64,000 bases of DNA from Eriocheir sinensis (Eukaryota; Arthropoda; Malacostraca; Decapoda; Varunidae). Under the pieces are notes generated by a model, which did not search any database, was not told the DNA's origin, and saw only the letters and a program-made list of their open reading frames with translations. The DNA is taken from NCBI RefSeq assembly GCF_024679095.1, contig NC_066571.1, positions 7,353,474 to 7,417,473 on the forward strand, written 5' to 3'. Position 1 is the stretch's first letter. Each line of letters opens with the position of its first letter. Made by a program: the position numbers and the translations under genes. This document shows, in pieces, positions 25,291 to 38,750 of the stretch.

Positions 25291-25660
25291 AGTACAGTGC
25301 GTGTCTCTATGGGGATTAAAAGGAGGAGAAATGCAGAGTAACGAAGGAAATTCAAGGAAATCAATGTCCAAGGAATATTAAAGTTAAGCTATGAAGCGTC
25401 ACAAAAGCGATTCAGGGAAAGAGGAAAAGCGATGTCGCGAAAAAAAAAAGGTTGTCGAGTAATAAGCGAGGAATAAAACATGAAGTGGATGCTTTAGCGA
25501 GAACACAGTGAAAACGCTTTAGAGTGAAGTGAAGCATTAACGAATCCGTGGAGAAAAAAAAAAGAAAAAAAGAAAAAGCTATTAGTAAGGGAGGTTCCGT
25601 ACAAAGCTAATGCGTAGAAATTGTTTGATAAATGAAATAACTAAATGATAATAAAAAGAA

Positions 25661-25975
25661 TGTCAGAATTGAACTATTAAGTGTTGGTGTAGGAAATATC
25701 AGTACAAGCCGTGGGGAAAGGGAAGTTTTAGTAAGTTAAAAATATGCACGCTTGTAAGACAGTGATTAAAAAAAGGATGCCAGAATATAAAAGAACTTAA
25801 GGCTTGCTGTAGGAAGTATCAGTGAAAGACGTAGGAAAAAGGGAAAGTTTAGTAAAGGAAAATAAATAGTATGACAACAATACTAAAGAATGTGTCAGAA
25901 CAGAAAGAACTTAGGCTTGGTGGAGGAAATATCAGTACAGGGCGTGAGAAAACTTGTCTTAGTAAGTGAAAAAAA
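25661..25975. repeat. About 105 bp degenerate tandem repeat, 3 copies
   Basis: Copies start near 25661, 25770 and 25866. All contain GTAGGAAATATCAGTACA-like and TTTTAGTAAGT(T/G)AAAA-like phrases. Confidence 0.75.
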
Positions 25976-26315
25976 CAAACTCATTAGTAACTTACAAAGA
26001 CAATAAACGTTACAGTTACCGAGGAGGAGATAAATTTTTAATGCAGGAAGAGAAGTGAACGTTATAGAGCGCATGAATGAAGGCAGGAATCGATGGAGTG
26101 AACGTTCCAGTGTGGAATGAAATCACTGCAGTGCAATAACGTTCCAATCAAGGACGAAGGCAGTTCAGTAACGTTTCAGTCAAAGAGGAAATCGCTTATG
26201 ATCAACGTTTCCATTAAGAATTAATTAGTACTGGTAACTTTTCAATAGAGGAAGATAGTCAGAAGTGAGAAGTTCAGGCCGGGTAAAGTAAATCAAGTCA
26301 CAAGAGTAATTAGAA

Positions 26316-26770
26316 AAGCATTTCAATCAATAACACATCCAGGCACAGTTTCAAGAAGGGAAGAAAATTAGTGAACCAAAAACGGTTGACATATATGAAA
26401 AAACAGCATGGAGATTATTTACCTGACAAATTAAATGAAGGTGTTATTGGTATAAGTAGGACATTAAGTATAGAAAAATTGTAATCAAGAACACTTGCAG
26501 ACAGTTTCAAAAAGGGAAGAAATTGACGAACCAGAAACGTGTGAAATATGAGACGAAAACAATATGGAGATTTTTTTTTTTCAGTCCTGCGAATTAACTC
26601 AAGATATTATGATTTTGAACACGAAACATTCAGTTAAACATTTCACTCAAGAACATATCCTGACTCGAGTTTAATCAGGGAAGAAAATGATGAACCAGAA
26701 ATGTTTAGAATATGTGGGTCAGAAAAGATAGGATGTTTCAATCTAGCAAACCAAATCAGGGTAGGCCTAT
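26316..26770. repeat. About 175 bp degenerate tandem repeat, 3 copies
   Basis: Each copy carries, in order, CAAGAACA(C/T)-like, AGTTTCAA(A/G)AAGGGAAGAA-like, GAACCAGAAACG-like and an AT-rich end. The copies are well diverged. Confidence 0.7.
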
Positions 26771-26814
26771 ACGAATGGTAGTTACAACACAAAACATTCG
26801 AACTCAACACTTAG

Positions 26815-27028
26815 GGTCGTATTGCAAGGCATTTCGCCATCCAAGAACACACATTTGACAAGGCTTTCGTGGGAGTTGTGGGCATTTCCAGGAGTAGTTT
26901 TATGACCCTGGTGGTAGTTTGACCCTTCTTCTGTACCGTGAACCTCAAGAAGCATTCATTGGAACCCGACTGACCCCCTCCTTGGCCTTTAGAAATAGCT
27001 GATGTGAGCAGAGAAAATGTCTTACAAT
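26815..27028 (-). mobile_element. MITE-like element, copy 2
   Basis: The reverse complement matches the element at 16602-16818 along its length (GAAGAAGGGTCAAACTACCA, TGGAAATGCCCACAAC, GAAAGCCTTGT). The ends (GTATTGCAAGGCATTTC and the complement of GAAAATGTCTTACAATA) are inverted repeats. It sits within the tandem-repeat zone. Confidence 0.7.
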
Positions 27029-27363
27029 ATAGACCTTAGAGGTAAAGTTTCAGACAGGGAAGAAGAAATGCGCGTTCCATAAACTTTTCACAAGTCTTTA
27101 TCAGGAAATCGATGTTGCGAGGGAGCCAGTCTAATAAATCAAATCAAGTTGAGAGAAGTTAAGGAACGGGACATTTCTTTCAAGGGTAAACCAAGACAAC
27201 ATTTCAGGGATGAGAGAGAGGAATCAATGCATAGGGAACGTTTCAGACTGGACACAAACGAGTAGTGAAGAAACGTTGTCTGGAGATGGAAGCAGGAGGA
27301 GGAGGAGGAGCTGGAGGCGGGGAGACCAAAATCAAGAAGAAAATCAATGCAGTAGATGATGCC

Positions 27364-27366
<3 letters not shown>

Positions 27367-27399
<33 letters not shown>

Positions 27400-27524
27400 A
27401 GACTGAGTAGTAATTAAAGAGACAAGAGTGAGGAGTCAGCAGGCAGGAGTTCAAGCAGGCAGGCAGGCTTAGGGGAGCGCAGGGGGGGTGGCGACCTGCC
27501 TTGACCCAGTATGCAGTGTGAAAG

Positions 27525-27570
<46 letters not shown>
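27367..27570. repeat. (GA)n at 27367-27398 and (GT)n at 27526-27570
   Basis: Perfect dinucleotide tracts. Another (GT)n lies at 27892-27936. Confidence 0.95.
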
Positions 27571-27574
<4 letters not shown>

Positions 27575-27595
27575 GCTTTTGTCATGTCTGTTTAT

Positions 27596-27665
27596 GTATG
27601 GCTGAGGCGCATTGGTGTAGGTCTTAGCTATCAGTGGACCAGGGTTCGAGCCCCATTTCGTAGGG
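27596..27665 (+). mobile_element. tRNA-like sequence, probable SINE head
   Basis: A box-A match (TGGCTGAGGCG) is followed about 45 bp later by a perfect box-B type motif (GGTTCGAGCCCC). No acceptor stem can be closed and no CCA follows, so a functional tRNA is unlikely. A tRNA-derived SINE fragment is the better reading. Confidence 0.45.
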
Positions 27666-27884
27666 GAAGCGGCGTCGTGTCACCGCGGCAGGAGCGTGTG
27701 GCCTTACCTGTCTGGCTCAGGTGGAAAGTCATGGCTGTGTTTGGACGTGTCTTGCGTCACCGTCTGTCTGTCTGCTTTCTTGTGTGTGTTCAGCGTTAAG
27801 TGGGCCTCTTTTTGTCCGTCTTGCGTCCCGATCTGTCTGTGTCTGTCTCCTGAGTTTGATATTGCATCCTTGCGTCTGTGTCTC

Positions 27885-27937
<53 letters not shown>

Positions 27938-28403
27938 AGGGGGGGGGGGTAGGTAGGTTATGTGTCTGGCCGTTGTGCGTGTGCTTTCAAAAAGTGGATA
28001 CGTGAGTGCGTGCGTGCGTGCGTGTGGGTGTACGTTTGTGCGTTCACGAGCGTGCGCAGGTGGTGAGTATTCATGTGCGTGCGCAAGTGAGTATGCATGT
28101 GCGTGCGCCTGCCTGTGAGTATGCATGTGGTTGTGAGTACATATGTGCGTGCGTGTGTGCGTGCGCAAGGCGGCGGCGGCGGCGGGGCAAGCAGAGAGGA
28201 GTCAACGCCCGCCCAAGGTTGACAGGGGAAAGCGTCTTTGTTGGCCGCCCCGCAGACAGTTGGCAGACAGCTCTTACCAGTCATGCCTTCCCCGGCGGCG
28301 GCGGCGGCAATGGCTGTGGCGGCGGAGGAGGTGCTGGTATGAGGGAGCTGCCGCCCAGACACCCCCTTCCTGCTCCCCCCCCCCGCCCCCCATGCTTGCT
28401 TGC

Positions 28404-29803
<1,400 letters not shown>

Positions 29804-29845
29804 GGGAAATGAGAGATCAATGATACCAAAGATAATAATAACTTG

Positions 29846-29949
<104 letters not shown>

Positions 29950-30024
29950 AACTGTAGTAAGCCTCTAGTATATCGTCAAACGTTTTGGGGGAAAGAGTAT
30001 TATATTGATCATATATTTTTTTCG

Positions 30025-31960
30025 TCAGTTTGTTTCGGAAGGTTCACATCGTTGCAAGAAAAGTCGTTTGGGTATGCAGGCGATCTTGGGAGCAAACAGT
30101 CGGCGCATGGCTTCGGCGGGACCCTCGGGAGTCTGGGCGAGGTGGATGCATTCCTTGGCGGGGCAGAGGTGGGGGCAGCGCTGACGACATCTTGCGGCGT
30201 GCCTTGGGTTTGAATGCTGGAGTGTCGTTTCGTGGGGCGAGGAGGGGGGCGGGGAACGTAACTGAGAGAGGATAGGATTGTGGTGGTTGAGAAAGGGCGG
30301 GAAAGGGTGGAGGGCTGTGTAGGGCATGCAGAGGGTGCGTTGGGGTTTGTGAGGGTGACGATACAAAACGGGCGACGGTGGAGGGAGAGACAAGGGCTTG
30401 GTGGGGGAGGAGTGGAGGCGAAGCGCTTTGGGAGGGTGGACGAGGGTGACGTACACTGACAGTTGTGGTGGCTTGATGGAGGGGAGGAGGGGAGTGGGGG
30501 GCGAGGCAGGGGGGAGGAAAAGGGTGGTTGTGTTGAGCTCTAGTTCCCATGGCAGGAAATACCTGTTGATGCACACGTGAATGAGGCGTCTCTGTCCGCC
30601 TGTGTCCCGACCCTCACATCGCCCTGCTCTGCCCTACCCTGCCCTGCCCAGGTGTTGAGGGGCGGGCCAGCGGGCAGGGACCTCAAACCGCCGCTGGGGA
30701 AGATAGAATGATAGGACGGGGCAGGGGCCGAGGGGCCGTCCACTCATCAACGTGCTCAACAGAGGGGGGGAGGAGGGGCGGCGTGGGTATTGGGTAGTTA
30801 GAAATGGAGTATATATCTGGTTAGTGGAAGGGTTAGTGGTTAGTGTGGTAGTGAGGGCGTGGAGGGCGTGTGGCGGAAGTGGTGGTGTCTTCGGTATGAG
30901 GAACGTTACGCGCCTGGAGGCTTCTCCCCCCCCCCCCCCCCATCCGCGCCTCCACGCCTTACCAGAAGCTGCCGGCTGAAGGGAAACGTTCTCGGTCCTC
31001 ATGCGGCCGGCGAGAAGGGCAGTCGGGGGGGAGGGGGGCGTGGCGGCCATTGCACATTCCTTGACCGGCTGGGACTCGAAGGCGTGTTCTCAAAGGGCGG
31101 CTCGTCGCTGGTGCAGGTCGTTAGCGGCGGTGGCCGGTGGTGTGAGCGTGAGGTGTGGTGGGGGAGAGGGGGAGCAGGGCTGGTTGGGGGCGGGGCGGTG
31201 GTGAGGGGCCAAGAACGGTGAGGTCGTCAGTTGCAGTTGAGCCGTGGCTGCATTGGTGTGTTGAGGTGACACGCACGCACATCCGCCGCGCACCACGTCA
31301 CTAGCACACACGCACACACGCATACACCGCGGCTGCTGTGCTCCGTCCGCCGCACACCAGCTCAGCAGGTAGCAGCGGCAGCAGCAGCAGCAGCAGCAGC
31401 AGGGGAAGAGGACTCATTCAATGGCGTGCCGCGGAGGGCCGGCGAGTCGGCGGTGGCGGGGAGGAGACTTGTCGGCGGGTGCACGTGCTGGCCCTGCCCG
31501 GCTTTACTTCCCCCGGCACGCTGAGCTCACGGCCTCGCCAGCAGGTTGCTGGCTGGCTGGAGGGGTGGCTGAGTGGTTGGTCTGTGGCTGAGTGTTTGTG
31601 GGGCTGGCTGAGTGTCGGCCAGGCTGGCTGGGAATGCTTGGTCTAGTGCCTGAGGGGCTGCCGGGTGGTTCGAGTGGTGGAGTGAGTGGGAGTAGTGGAG
31701 TGACTGATAGACTGGCTTTGTGCCCGGATTACCTCTGCTGGGTTGGCTGAGTGGCCGTGTGTGCGTTGGCTTGTTTGTGGCGCGAGTGCCTGTCGGGGCG
31801 TCCAGGGGCTGGTGTGTGCGTGTGAAAGCCTTGGACGTGATGGGAGGCGTCGTGAGTGGCTGGGTGTGGAGGCAGCGCCACTCCCTGCAGGGCTACGGGC
31901 CAGGCGGCGGCGGTGGAGTGAATGGCTAGGAGTGTGTGTGTGTGTGTGTGGCAGGATATG
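30025..31960. other. GC-rich region without an assignable gene
   Basis: GC content rises and microsatellites nearly vanish between 30.03 and 31.96 kb. Long frames on the - strand (30025-30576 and 30044-30574) overlap in two phases. One contains a Cys/His-rich stretch (ARCRQRCPHLCPAKEC) recalling zinc knuckles of retroelement proteins, but there is no clear match. CpG-rich sequence at about 31000-31420 with a GCA array (31379-31401) could be a promoter. I see no confident exon. Confidence 0.3.
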
Positions 31961-32234
31961 GGTGAGATGAGGCATTGTTTAGGGTGAGGGAGGCAGAGGC
32001 AGCCCAGCTCACACTTGCCACCCACCACAAACCACCAGGACAGGCCAGTGACGGGGAGACTGCGGGGGTAGGTTAGGGGGGTTGTGGCTACTTCAGGGGG
32101 CGGCTGAAGTTGCATGATTGTGAGGAACCGGTTTGTGTGTTAGGTATAGCGTGGCTGTGGCAGTGGCGGTGGTGGTCATGGTGGTGTAATGGGAGTGTTG
32201 AGAGAGATAATATTAAGAGGCCGGTTGACGGTGA

Positions 32235-32353
32235 TTGTGTGTGTGTGTGTGTGTGTGTGTTGAAACAGGAAGGGTTGTGATGGGGGGGTGAATAGGGGCA
32301 GGCCAGGTGGTGGCGTTTCAATTGTGATTGGAAATTTGAACCTGACGTCGATC

Positions 32354-32395
<42 letters not shown>

Positions 32396-32448
32396 ACAAA
32401 ACCTGCAAAGCTGCAATCCAACCACGAAGCCAACCAACCAGCCGGTCG

Positions 32449-32487
<39 letters not shown>
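32235..32487. repeat. (GT)n, (GA)n and (AC)n cluster
   Basis: Perfect tracts at about 32237-32260 (GT), 32357-32394 (GA) and 32453-32487 (AC). Confidence 0.93.
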
Positions 32488-32492
<5 letters not shown>

Positions 32493-33183
32493 AATATTAT
32501 TGGTCAGCAGCGACATGGAGGAGGAAGAGGAGGGGCCAAGCTGATATCATGAAGGGGAGGGTGAGGGTGAGGGGGCGGATGGAGACGAGAGAGCCTTGAG
32601 TCACTAAGCATGCGAGTAACCTTGTGGAAACAATAAACGTAATGAGTAATAAAGTCATGAGGGCCAGCAAGGGTGCGGGAGGCGTGGCAGGCAGGCGGTA
32701 AGCAGACAGAAGGGTCACTGCGCAGCCTGGTGGGGAAGGAAGGCTAGGCTAGGCAACCCCGCGGCGCCTAGGATATTTATTTGCCCTATTTTGCTCCACT
32801 CCACGCTCTCGACCCCTGCGTCCTCCCCTCCCCTTACCCCTGGGACGCATACATGGTTGTGGTGATGGTGATGCAGGTTGTGGTAAAGGTGAGGTAGGTT
32901 AGGATGTGCTAGTTTCACCACCATTGTCACCACCACCACCATGCACCGTGATGTTTCATAATGCGGTGGTGGTGGTGGTAGTGATGGAGGGTAGTAGATT
33001 GAGGAAGCCTATTCAACACCACATCACCACCACCACTACTGTTGCTATCACGGCCCCGCCCCCTCGTCCCCACACACAGGTTCTATCCTACACATAAACA
33101 CACACAGTCGTAGCGTTCGTTGTGTCCCGTGCGGATTTGGATAAATGAGGATCCTAGAATCAGAGCGAAGGCCCCATAGCCCT

Positions 33184-33229
33184 ATGGAGGCGCTGTCGGC
33201 GAAGATGGGCGCCCTGTACGACGATAAAG
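33184..33229 (+). CDS. Candidate short first coding exon of Pur-alpha
   Basis: An ATG at 33184 opens 15 codons (MEALSAKMGALYDDK) and ends one base into the next codon at a near-ideal donor, G|GTTAGT (33229/33230). The outgoing phase 1 fits the first core exon at 39919, giving a protein of about 247 residues that starts almost directly at PUR repeat I. The start context is weak (C at -3). An internal ATG eight codons later could also serve. Fly Pur-alpha isoforms likewise have short acidic leaders, so the architecture is plausible, but the join is inferred from phase and donor quality only. Confidence 0.4.
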
Positions 33230-33679
33230 GTTAGTTGAGATGGGTTTTACATAGATATTTGTCTGACTAGGGCGGGCTGCCTGGCCGGCCTTCTGCCCCC
33301 GCCTACACACTCACCCACCTGCCCCACATTATTATTATTATTATTTGTATTATTAGTATTAGTATTAGTATTATTGTTGTTTGTGATGGTGTTGATGTTT
33401 GTAATACTGATCTTGTTGATGAAAATGTTTTATGTTGCGGTGTACTTTCCCGAGAGAGAGAGAGAGAGAGAGAGAGTGCACGTGGAAGGTCATCGCCCTC
33501 GCAGGCACTCGGTCGATTGCTTGCCTGCCTGCGTCCCTCCTCCTCCTCTTGCTGTGCCACTCCAGGTCTCCGCGGCACCGTCCTTGAAGGGGGGGAGCTC
33601 GTTTATCCTCCCCCCCCTCCCGCAAGCTCTTCTTTCTCTTGCCTTCCAACACAAGTGCAGGGACAGTCTCAGGTCAGGG

Positions 33680-33680
<1 letters not shown>

Positions 33681-33735
<55 letters not shown>

Positions 33736-33775
33736 AGAATGCAACTATACATAATGGATGTCTCATGGTCTTGAA

Positions 33776-33856
<81 letters not shown>

Positions 33857-33956
33857 TTTTCTCACTTTCGCTTTCGCACTCACTTTCCCTTATCTATCCC
33901 TGATCTATTTGTCTATATATCTATACTCTCACTTTCTTACTTTCTCTTACAATTTC

Positions 33957-34045
<89 letters not shown>

Positions 34046-34240
34046 TCCTCGCTCCTGGCCAAAGAGCTATGTCATGGCAGCAGTAACGCCGGTTCCGGTG
34101 AGAGAGAGAGAGAGAGAGAGAGAGAATGTACTGTAAGATAATCGATGTGTGAGAGCAGGAAGGACTAAACGTACCCCGTCTATGGTGAGGGAGAGTATTA
34201 GAGAGAGAGAAAGAGAGAGAGAGAAACTCTTCTCGTACCC

Positions 34241-34287
<47 letters not shown>

Positions 34288-34350
34288 TGGGAGAGTAGTT
34301 GTATCCGGCGCTTGCAAGAGAGGGAGAAGAGGGGGGGTGAAGAGAAGGAC

Positions 34351-34388
<38 letters not shown>
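33681..34388. repeat. Microsatellite cluster with two long (CT)n tracts
   Basis: (GT)n 33681-33733, (CT)n 33779-33851, (CT)n 33961-34043, and (GA)n near 34100-34125, 34243-34282 and 34352-34388. Confidence 0.96.
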
Positions 34389-34391
<3 letters not shown>

Positions 34392-34559
34392 TAGACAACC
34401 TCGCCTCCCACCTCCTCTCCCATTCCCCCTCCTCACCACCCCCACCGTTGCCACCTCCGCCCTCTCGCTACCCATCCTCCCGGCTCCCTGCTGGATCAAT
34501 ATCGCGTCTCCCTTTGCACCATTTAACATCCAGATCCTCGGCTAAATAGGTGGAGTTTT

Positions 34560-35340
34560 GACGTGAAAAATTGGCGTGACATGAGTAGTGGTTGCGGTGG
34601 AGGTGGATGTAGTGGAGGACGAGGTGGTGGTGGTACTAACGGTGGTAGTGGCATTGGCGGTGGTGGCAGTGAAGGAGAGGCGGTGTTGCATGGCAGGTTG
34701 TGAGGGTGAGAGGGATGCATGACTTGAAGCAACCTGGCGGCGGTGGTGCTGGTGGTGGTGGTGGTGGTGATGATTGTGTACTGTTAGGAATGGTGTTTGA
34801 TGTAGTTGTTTGGAGTTGGGGTGGTGGTGCTTCTATAGTCATTAGTGGTGGTGAGGATGGTTGTAGTGGTCATAGGCACTGATATTGGTAAGAAGGGATT
34901 GTGGTTGATGCGGTTGTGGTGATTCATTTAATTACTGGTGATGATAATGGATAATGTGTGGTTATGATAGAGATGAGGTAAGGGGTCGGTCCATGTATTG
35001 TTAGTGGTAGTTAATGGTATAGTATATTGGTTGCGTGGTGGATATTTGGTAGCAATAAGTGGTGATTACAAGTATGGTGGTGATGGTGGGAGGGGAGGTG
35101 GTTATTGATGGTGGTGGTGGTGAAGTTAGCTAATGAGTGATGGCGAATGCATTGTTGGCAGTGGTAAGTCACGGAATCGGTGATGATGATTAGGGGGGTA
35201 AAGTTACTCATGATTGTGGAGGTGGTGGTGGAGGTGGTGATAGGTACTGGTGTGTTCGTGGTGGTGGGGAAGGTGAAGACAGCTTTAATATAGTGGTGGT
35301 AGCGCCGGATAGTAATTGTGGTATTGGCGGGGGTGATTGG
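34560..35340. repeat. GGT/GTGGTGAT-rich region
   Basis: The + strand is rich in GGTGGT, GGTGATGATG and TAGTGGT phrases with no longer unit. It is GGN-rich on the sense strand, and no gene is seen. Confidence 0.8.
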
Positions 35341-35399
35341 AGGGGGAGGTGATAGTGGCGATAGTTCAGGTGAAATGGAAATGGATGGAATACTTGAGA

Positions 35400-36030
35400 G
35401 ATTATGACCTATCCTTCCTGCCCCTTTATGACCTATCCTTCCTGCCCCTTCCTTCCTTTCCTCTCCATCTTTGTTTCTTCTCTTTAATTCTTTCGCCTTC
35501 ACCCCTTTTCCTCTCTATTGTGTTGTTTCTTTCTCTCCCTGTGCATCTTCCTTTCCCTCTCCTCCATTCCTCCTCTTTCCCTCTCTTCCATCCCTCCTCT
35601 TTACCTCTCTTCCATCCCTCCTCTTTCCCTCTCTTCCATCCCTCCTCTCTCTTCCATCCTTCCTCCCATTACTCTTCCATCCCTTCTCTTTCCCTCTCTT
35701 CCATCCCTCCTCTTTCCCTCTTCCATCCTTACTCCTTTCCCTTTCTTCCATCCCTCTTTCTCTTCCATTCTTCCTCCAATCCTATCTCGTTTTTCCCTCT
35801 TCCATCCTTCCTCTTTTTACTCCTCCATTCCTCCTCCTTTCCCTCTCTTCTATTCTTCATCCTTTCATCGTTTCTCTCTCTTCCATCCTTCCTCCTTTCC
35901 ATCTCTTCCATCCTTTCTCTTTTCCTTCTCTTCCATCCTTCCTCCTTTCCTTCTCTTCCCTCCTTTCTCCTCTCCTCTTCTTCCATCCTTCCTCCTTTTC
36001 CTTTTTCATCCTTCGTCGTCCTCTCCCTCC
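35400..36030. repeat. About 22 bp pyrimidine minisatellite
   Basis: Irregular repeats of CCCTCTCTTCCATCCCTCCT fill the stretch. The long frames (up to 244 codons) are translated repeat. Confidence 0.88.
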
Positions 36031-36095
36031 TACCTTGGCGAACCTGCTACCTGCTCAACTATTGAAGGGTTCTGTTTCTTCCGATTCCTGTTAGC

Positions 36096-36096
<1 letters not shown>

Positions 36097-36168
<72 letters not shown>
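36097..36168. repeat. (CT)36 microsatellite
   Basis: A perfect CT tract on the + strand. Confidence 0.97.
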
Positions 36169-36171
<3 letters not shown>

Positions 36172-36841
36172 ATTGCTACTTTTCTCCTTCCTTCCGCATT
36201 TCTATATCAGAGAGATACGAGTGTGTGTGTGCGTGTGTGTGTAGGAATCTGACAGCCGGGTCCTCCTCTACCTTTTTATGCTCCCCCCCCTCTCAACGCC
36301 AGTACACTCACCCCCCTTGGTCAATATCTTCTCTCTCCCCCCCTTCCCTTCTCTGCTCTCCACCTCCCCTCTCCTCCTCCCCATCTTCTCTCTCCTCTCC
36401 ACAAATCTCTTACACATACTCAACAACATTTTTCGCATCCTTCTCCGAAAAATCTGTTACTTTTTTTGTTTTTTCACTCGCAATAATACGGAAAATTTTA
36501 CTCACTTTTCCTTTTTTTATTGTTAGACGGATTAGTTTTCTTTTTTGTGCCCTTTTGTTGGTGGCGTTATGCATTCTTATCAGCTTCATGATTCACCTGC
36601 TGCCCTGTTTATCTTCTGCTTACTCATGTGATCCTTATCTGCCTACATTCCTTCCTACCTGTCTTCCTTCCTTCATTCCGCTGCCACTGTATCGTCTGCT
36701 TACCTGTATCACCTACCTGCGGGCCACCTCTTTGCTACCTGCTTACTATCTAACCAGCATCATAACAAAGTCCTACTTACCCTGAACCTGCTACCTGCTG
36801 CATACCTTTGTTCACCTGTCATCCCACTAGTTAGTCTACCT

Positions 36842-37260
36842 GCCAACTACCTACCCAGCATATCCTCATATTGACCTTTAACCTGCTACGTACATAGTTC
36901 ACATACCCACGAGCTTACCTACCTGTTCATTTACCTTCCTACCCTTGCTCCCACAACTACCTATTCCGCCTGCCAACCACCTAGCCAGTATTTCCACGAA
37001 TCCTCATATATACCTTTAACCCGCTACCTACACAGTTCACATACCCACGAGTTTACCTACCTACCTGTTCATTTACCTTCCTACCCTTGCTCCCACCACG
37101 ACCTATTCCGCCTGCCAACCACCTTGCCAGCATTTCCACGAATCCTCATATTGACCTTCAACCTGTTACCTACACACAGTTCACATACCCACGAGTTTAT
37201 CTACCTGTTCATACCTGTCCCACCCTTGCTCCCACTACTTCACCCTGTCCACCAACCTGC
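36842..37260. repeat. About 140 bp tandem repeat, 2 full and 2 partial copies
   Basis: Units begin GAG(C/T)TTACCTACCTG at 36911, 37049 and about 37193 and share CCTTGCTCCCAC, ATTCCGCCTGCCAACCACCT, TTTCCACGAATCCTCATAT and CACAGTTCACATACCCAC. A partial copy precedes at about 36842. Confidence 0.88.
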
Positions 37261-37432
37261 TATCGAGCCTGCCTACCACCACCTTACATACCATTGCCTG
37301 CCTGCCTACATACCTTCTCACATCTTGGCGGTTGAGTACAAGAGTGTCTGCATATCTACTTCAGTGATAAGTTCCCCCTAATCCTACTCTACTCAAGGTG
37401 TTCCTCCCCCTAACCTCACCCCCTCTCTCCCC

Positions 37433-37434
<2 letters not shown>

Positions 37435-37480
<46 letters not shown>
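37435..37480. repeat. (GT)23 microsatellite
   Basis: A perfect GT tract 32 bp upstream of a canonical TATA-like box. Confidence 0.96.
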
Positions 37481-37483
<3 letters not shown>

Positions 37484-37512
37484 AGTAAGACTTTGCCCGA
37501 GCCAGACCAGAG

Positions 37513-37520
37513 TATAAATA
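37513..37520 (+). promoter_or_regulatory. Candidate TATA box (TATAAATA)
   Basis: A canonical TATAAATA in a GC-moderate context, about 290 bp upstream of an ATG in strong context at 37806. It could drive a promoter for a further Pur-alpha first exon. There is no independent evidence of a transcription start. Confidence 0.25.
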
Positions 37521-37805
37521 GAAAACGTACCGCGGTGAGAGGACGAAGGAGGGAATGAAGAGAGGAGGAAAGAAGAGAGAGGGAGAGGAAAGGAGTGGAG
37601 AGAGCAGGAGGAGGAGGAGGGAGAGGTCGCAAAAGGTAGAAGAGTGATGGTGGTGAGGAGGAGGTTGCCGGCCTGCCTCTAGCCTCGTCCTGTTCGTCCC
37701 CTACCGCTCTCTTCCTCCCACTGCCTTCACCCCCCCACTCCCCCCCAACCCCTCCAGCCTCCTCGCTTCCCTCCCGCTTGCTCTCTCTCTCCCCAGTCGT
37801 CCGCC

Positions 37806-37830
37806 ATGGCTGGGTACGAAGAGCGCATAG
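37806..37830 (+). CDS. Weak candidate first exon (MAGYEERI)
   Basis: The start context is very good (CCGCCATGGC). Eight codons end in phase 1 at G|GTCCAC, but that donor is poor. The alternative donor at GG|GTACGA gives the wrong phase. It follows a good-looking acceptor (CTCTCTCTCCCCAG, ending at 37796). Confidence 0.15.
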
Positions 37831-37854
37831 GTCCACCCCCCCCCCCCCTCCTAT

Positions 37855-37857
<3 letters not shown>

Positions 37858-37915
<58 letters not shown>

Positions 37916-37985
37916 GTATTCGCTTTAATTCTTTCACTCTGGTTGTCGTCATTCTCGTATTCGCTCATCTTGTGTATCATTGGTG

Positions 37986-38019
<34 letters not shown>

Positions 38020-38407
38020 TGTAACGGCTAGTATCATCAGTAGCACTAGCAGACGCCCGGTAACATGGTGGCGTGACGCGAGGACCCAGGGAGGCACCAC
38101 CACCCTGGGTCACGTGAGCGCATCCTACGGCCACTGCACTTGCGTCAGCTTGTACCTAGGGCGGCGGGGCATGGGGAGGGGGGCGATGGACAAGGGGAAG
38201 GCTTAAGAGAGGGGGTTAGAGTCCCTGACCTGCCCTAACGTGACCCTGACCAGCCGTAACCCAAATGCAACTAAGCAAACCTAACGTGTGTACCCCGGCC
38301 AAGTGTGTGCATCTGTCATGGGGACGTTAACTTGCCTTGCCTTGCCTCGCTCGTCTGCCTGCCTGCCTGCCTGCCCCACTCCGGCTGTGCCCCGTGTTAG
38401 GCTTATT

Positions 38408-38466
<59 letters not shown>
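37858..38466. repeat. (CT)n tracts
   Basis: Perfect CT tracts at 37858-37912, about 37990-38018 and 38409-38466. Confidence 0.96.
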
Positions 38467-38470
<4 letters not shown>

Positions 38471-38743
38471 GTGTCTATCTATCCGTCTATCTCCAGGCTA
38501 GGAGGCCGAGGCGCTTGTTTTTCCCGGGGGTGCACACGCCTATGCGATGGCGCCGGGGGGTTGGAGGGGGAGGTGACCTAGTTTCCCCCACACCTCTGCC
38601 TTCATTAATTTTCTTGTCTCACCTGGTGTCGCTGTCGCCTCCGCTGTCACCCGCCTCTACCATCCACCACCACCACTGTTACCGTCTCTCATTGTTGTCA
38701 GCGTGATCTCGTAGTATATAGACAACCTAAGCCGAGGATCAAG

Positions 38744-38750
38744 ATGGAAG
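38744..38750 (+). CDS. Weak candidate two-codon first exon (ME)
   Basis: ATGGAAG|GTTAAC starts in a strong context (A at -3, G at +4) and ends in phase 1. A TATATA-like sequence lies about 30 bp upstream (38714-38720). The donor is mediocre. Such short leaders are known, but this is easily chance. Confidence 0.12.

Noticed and set aside
28283..28342. MPSPAAAAAMAVAAEEVL as another first exon
   Set aside because: Its best donor (G|GTATGA) leaves phase 0, incompatible with the Pur-alpha core; Ala run is a GCG array.
35518..36252. 244-codon and overlapping frames
   Set aside because: The 22 bp pyrimidine minisatellite is open in all three frames.
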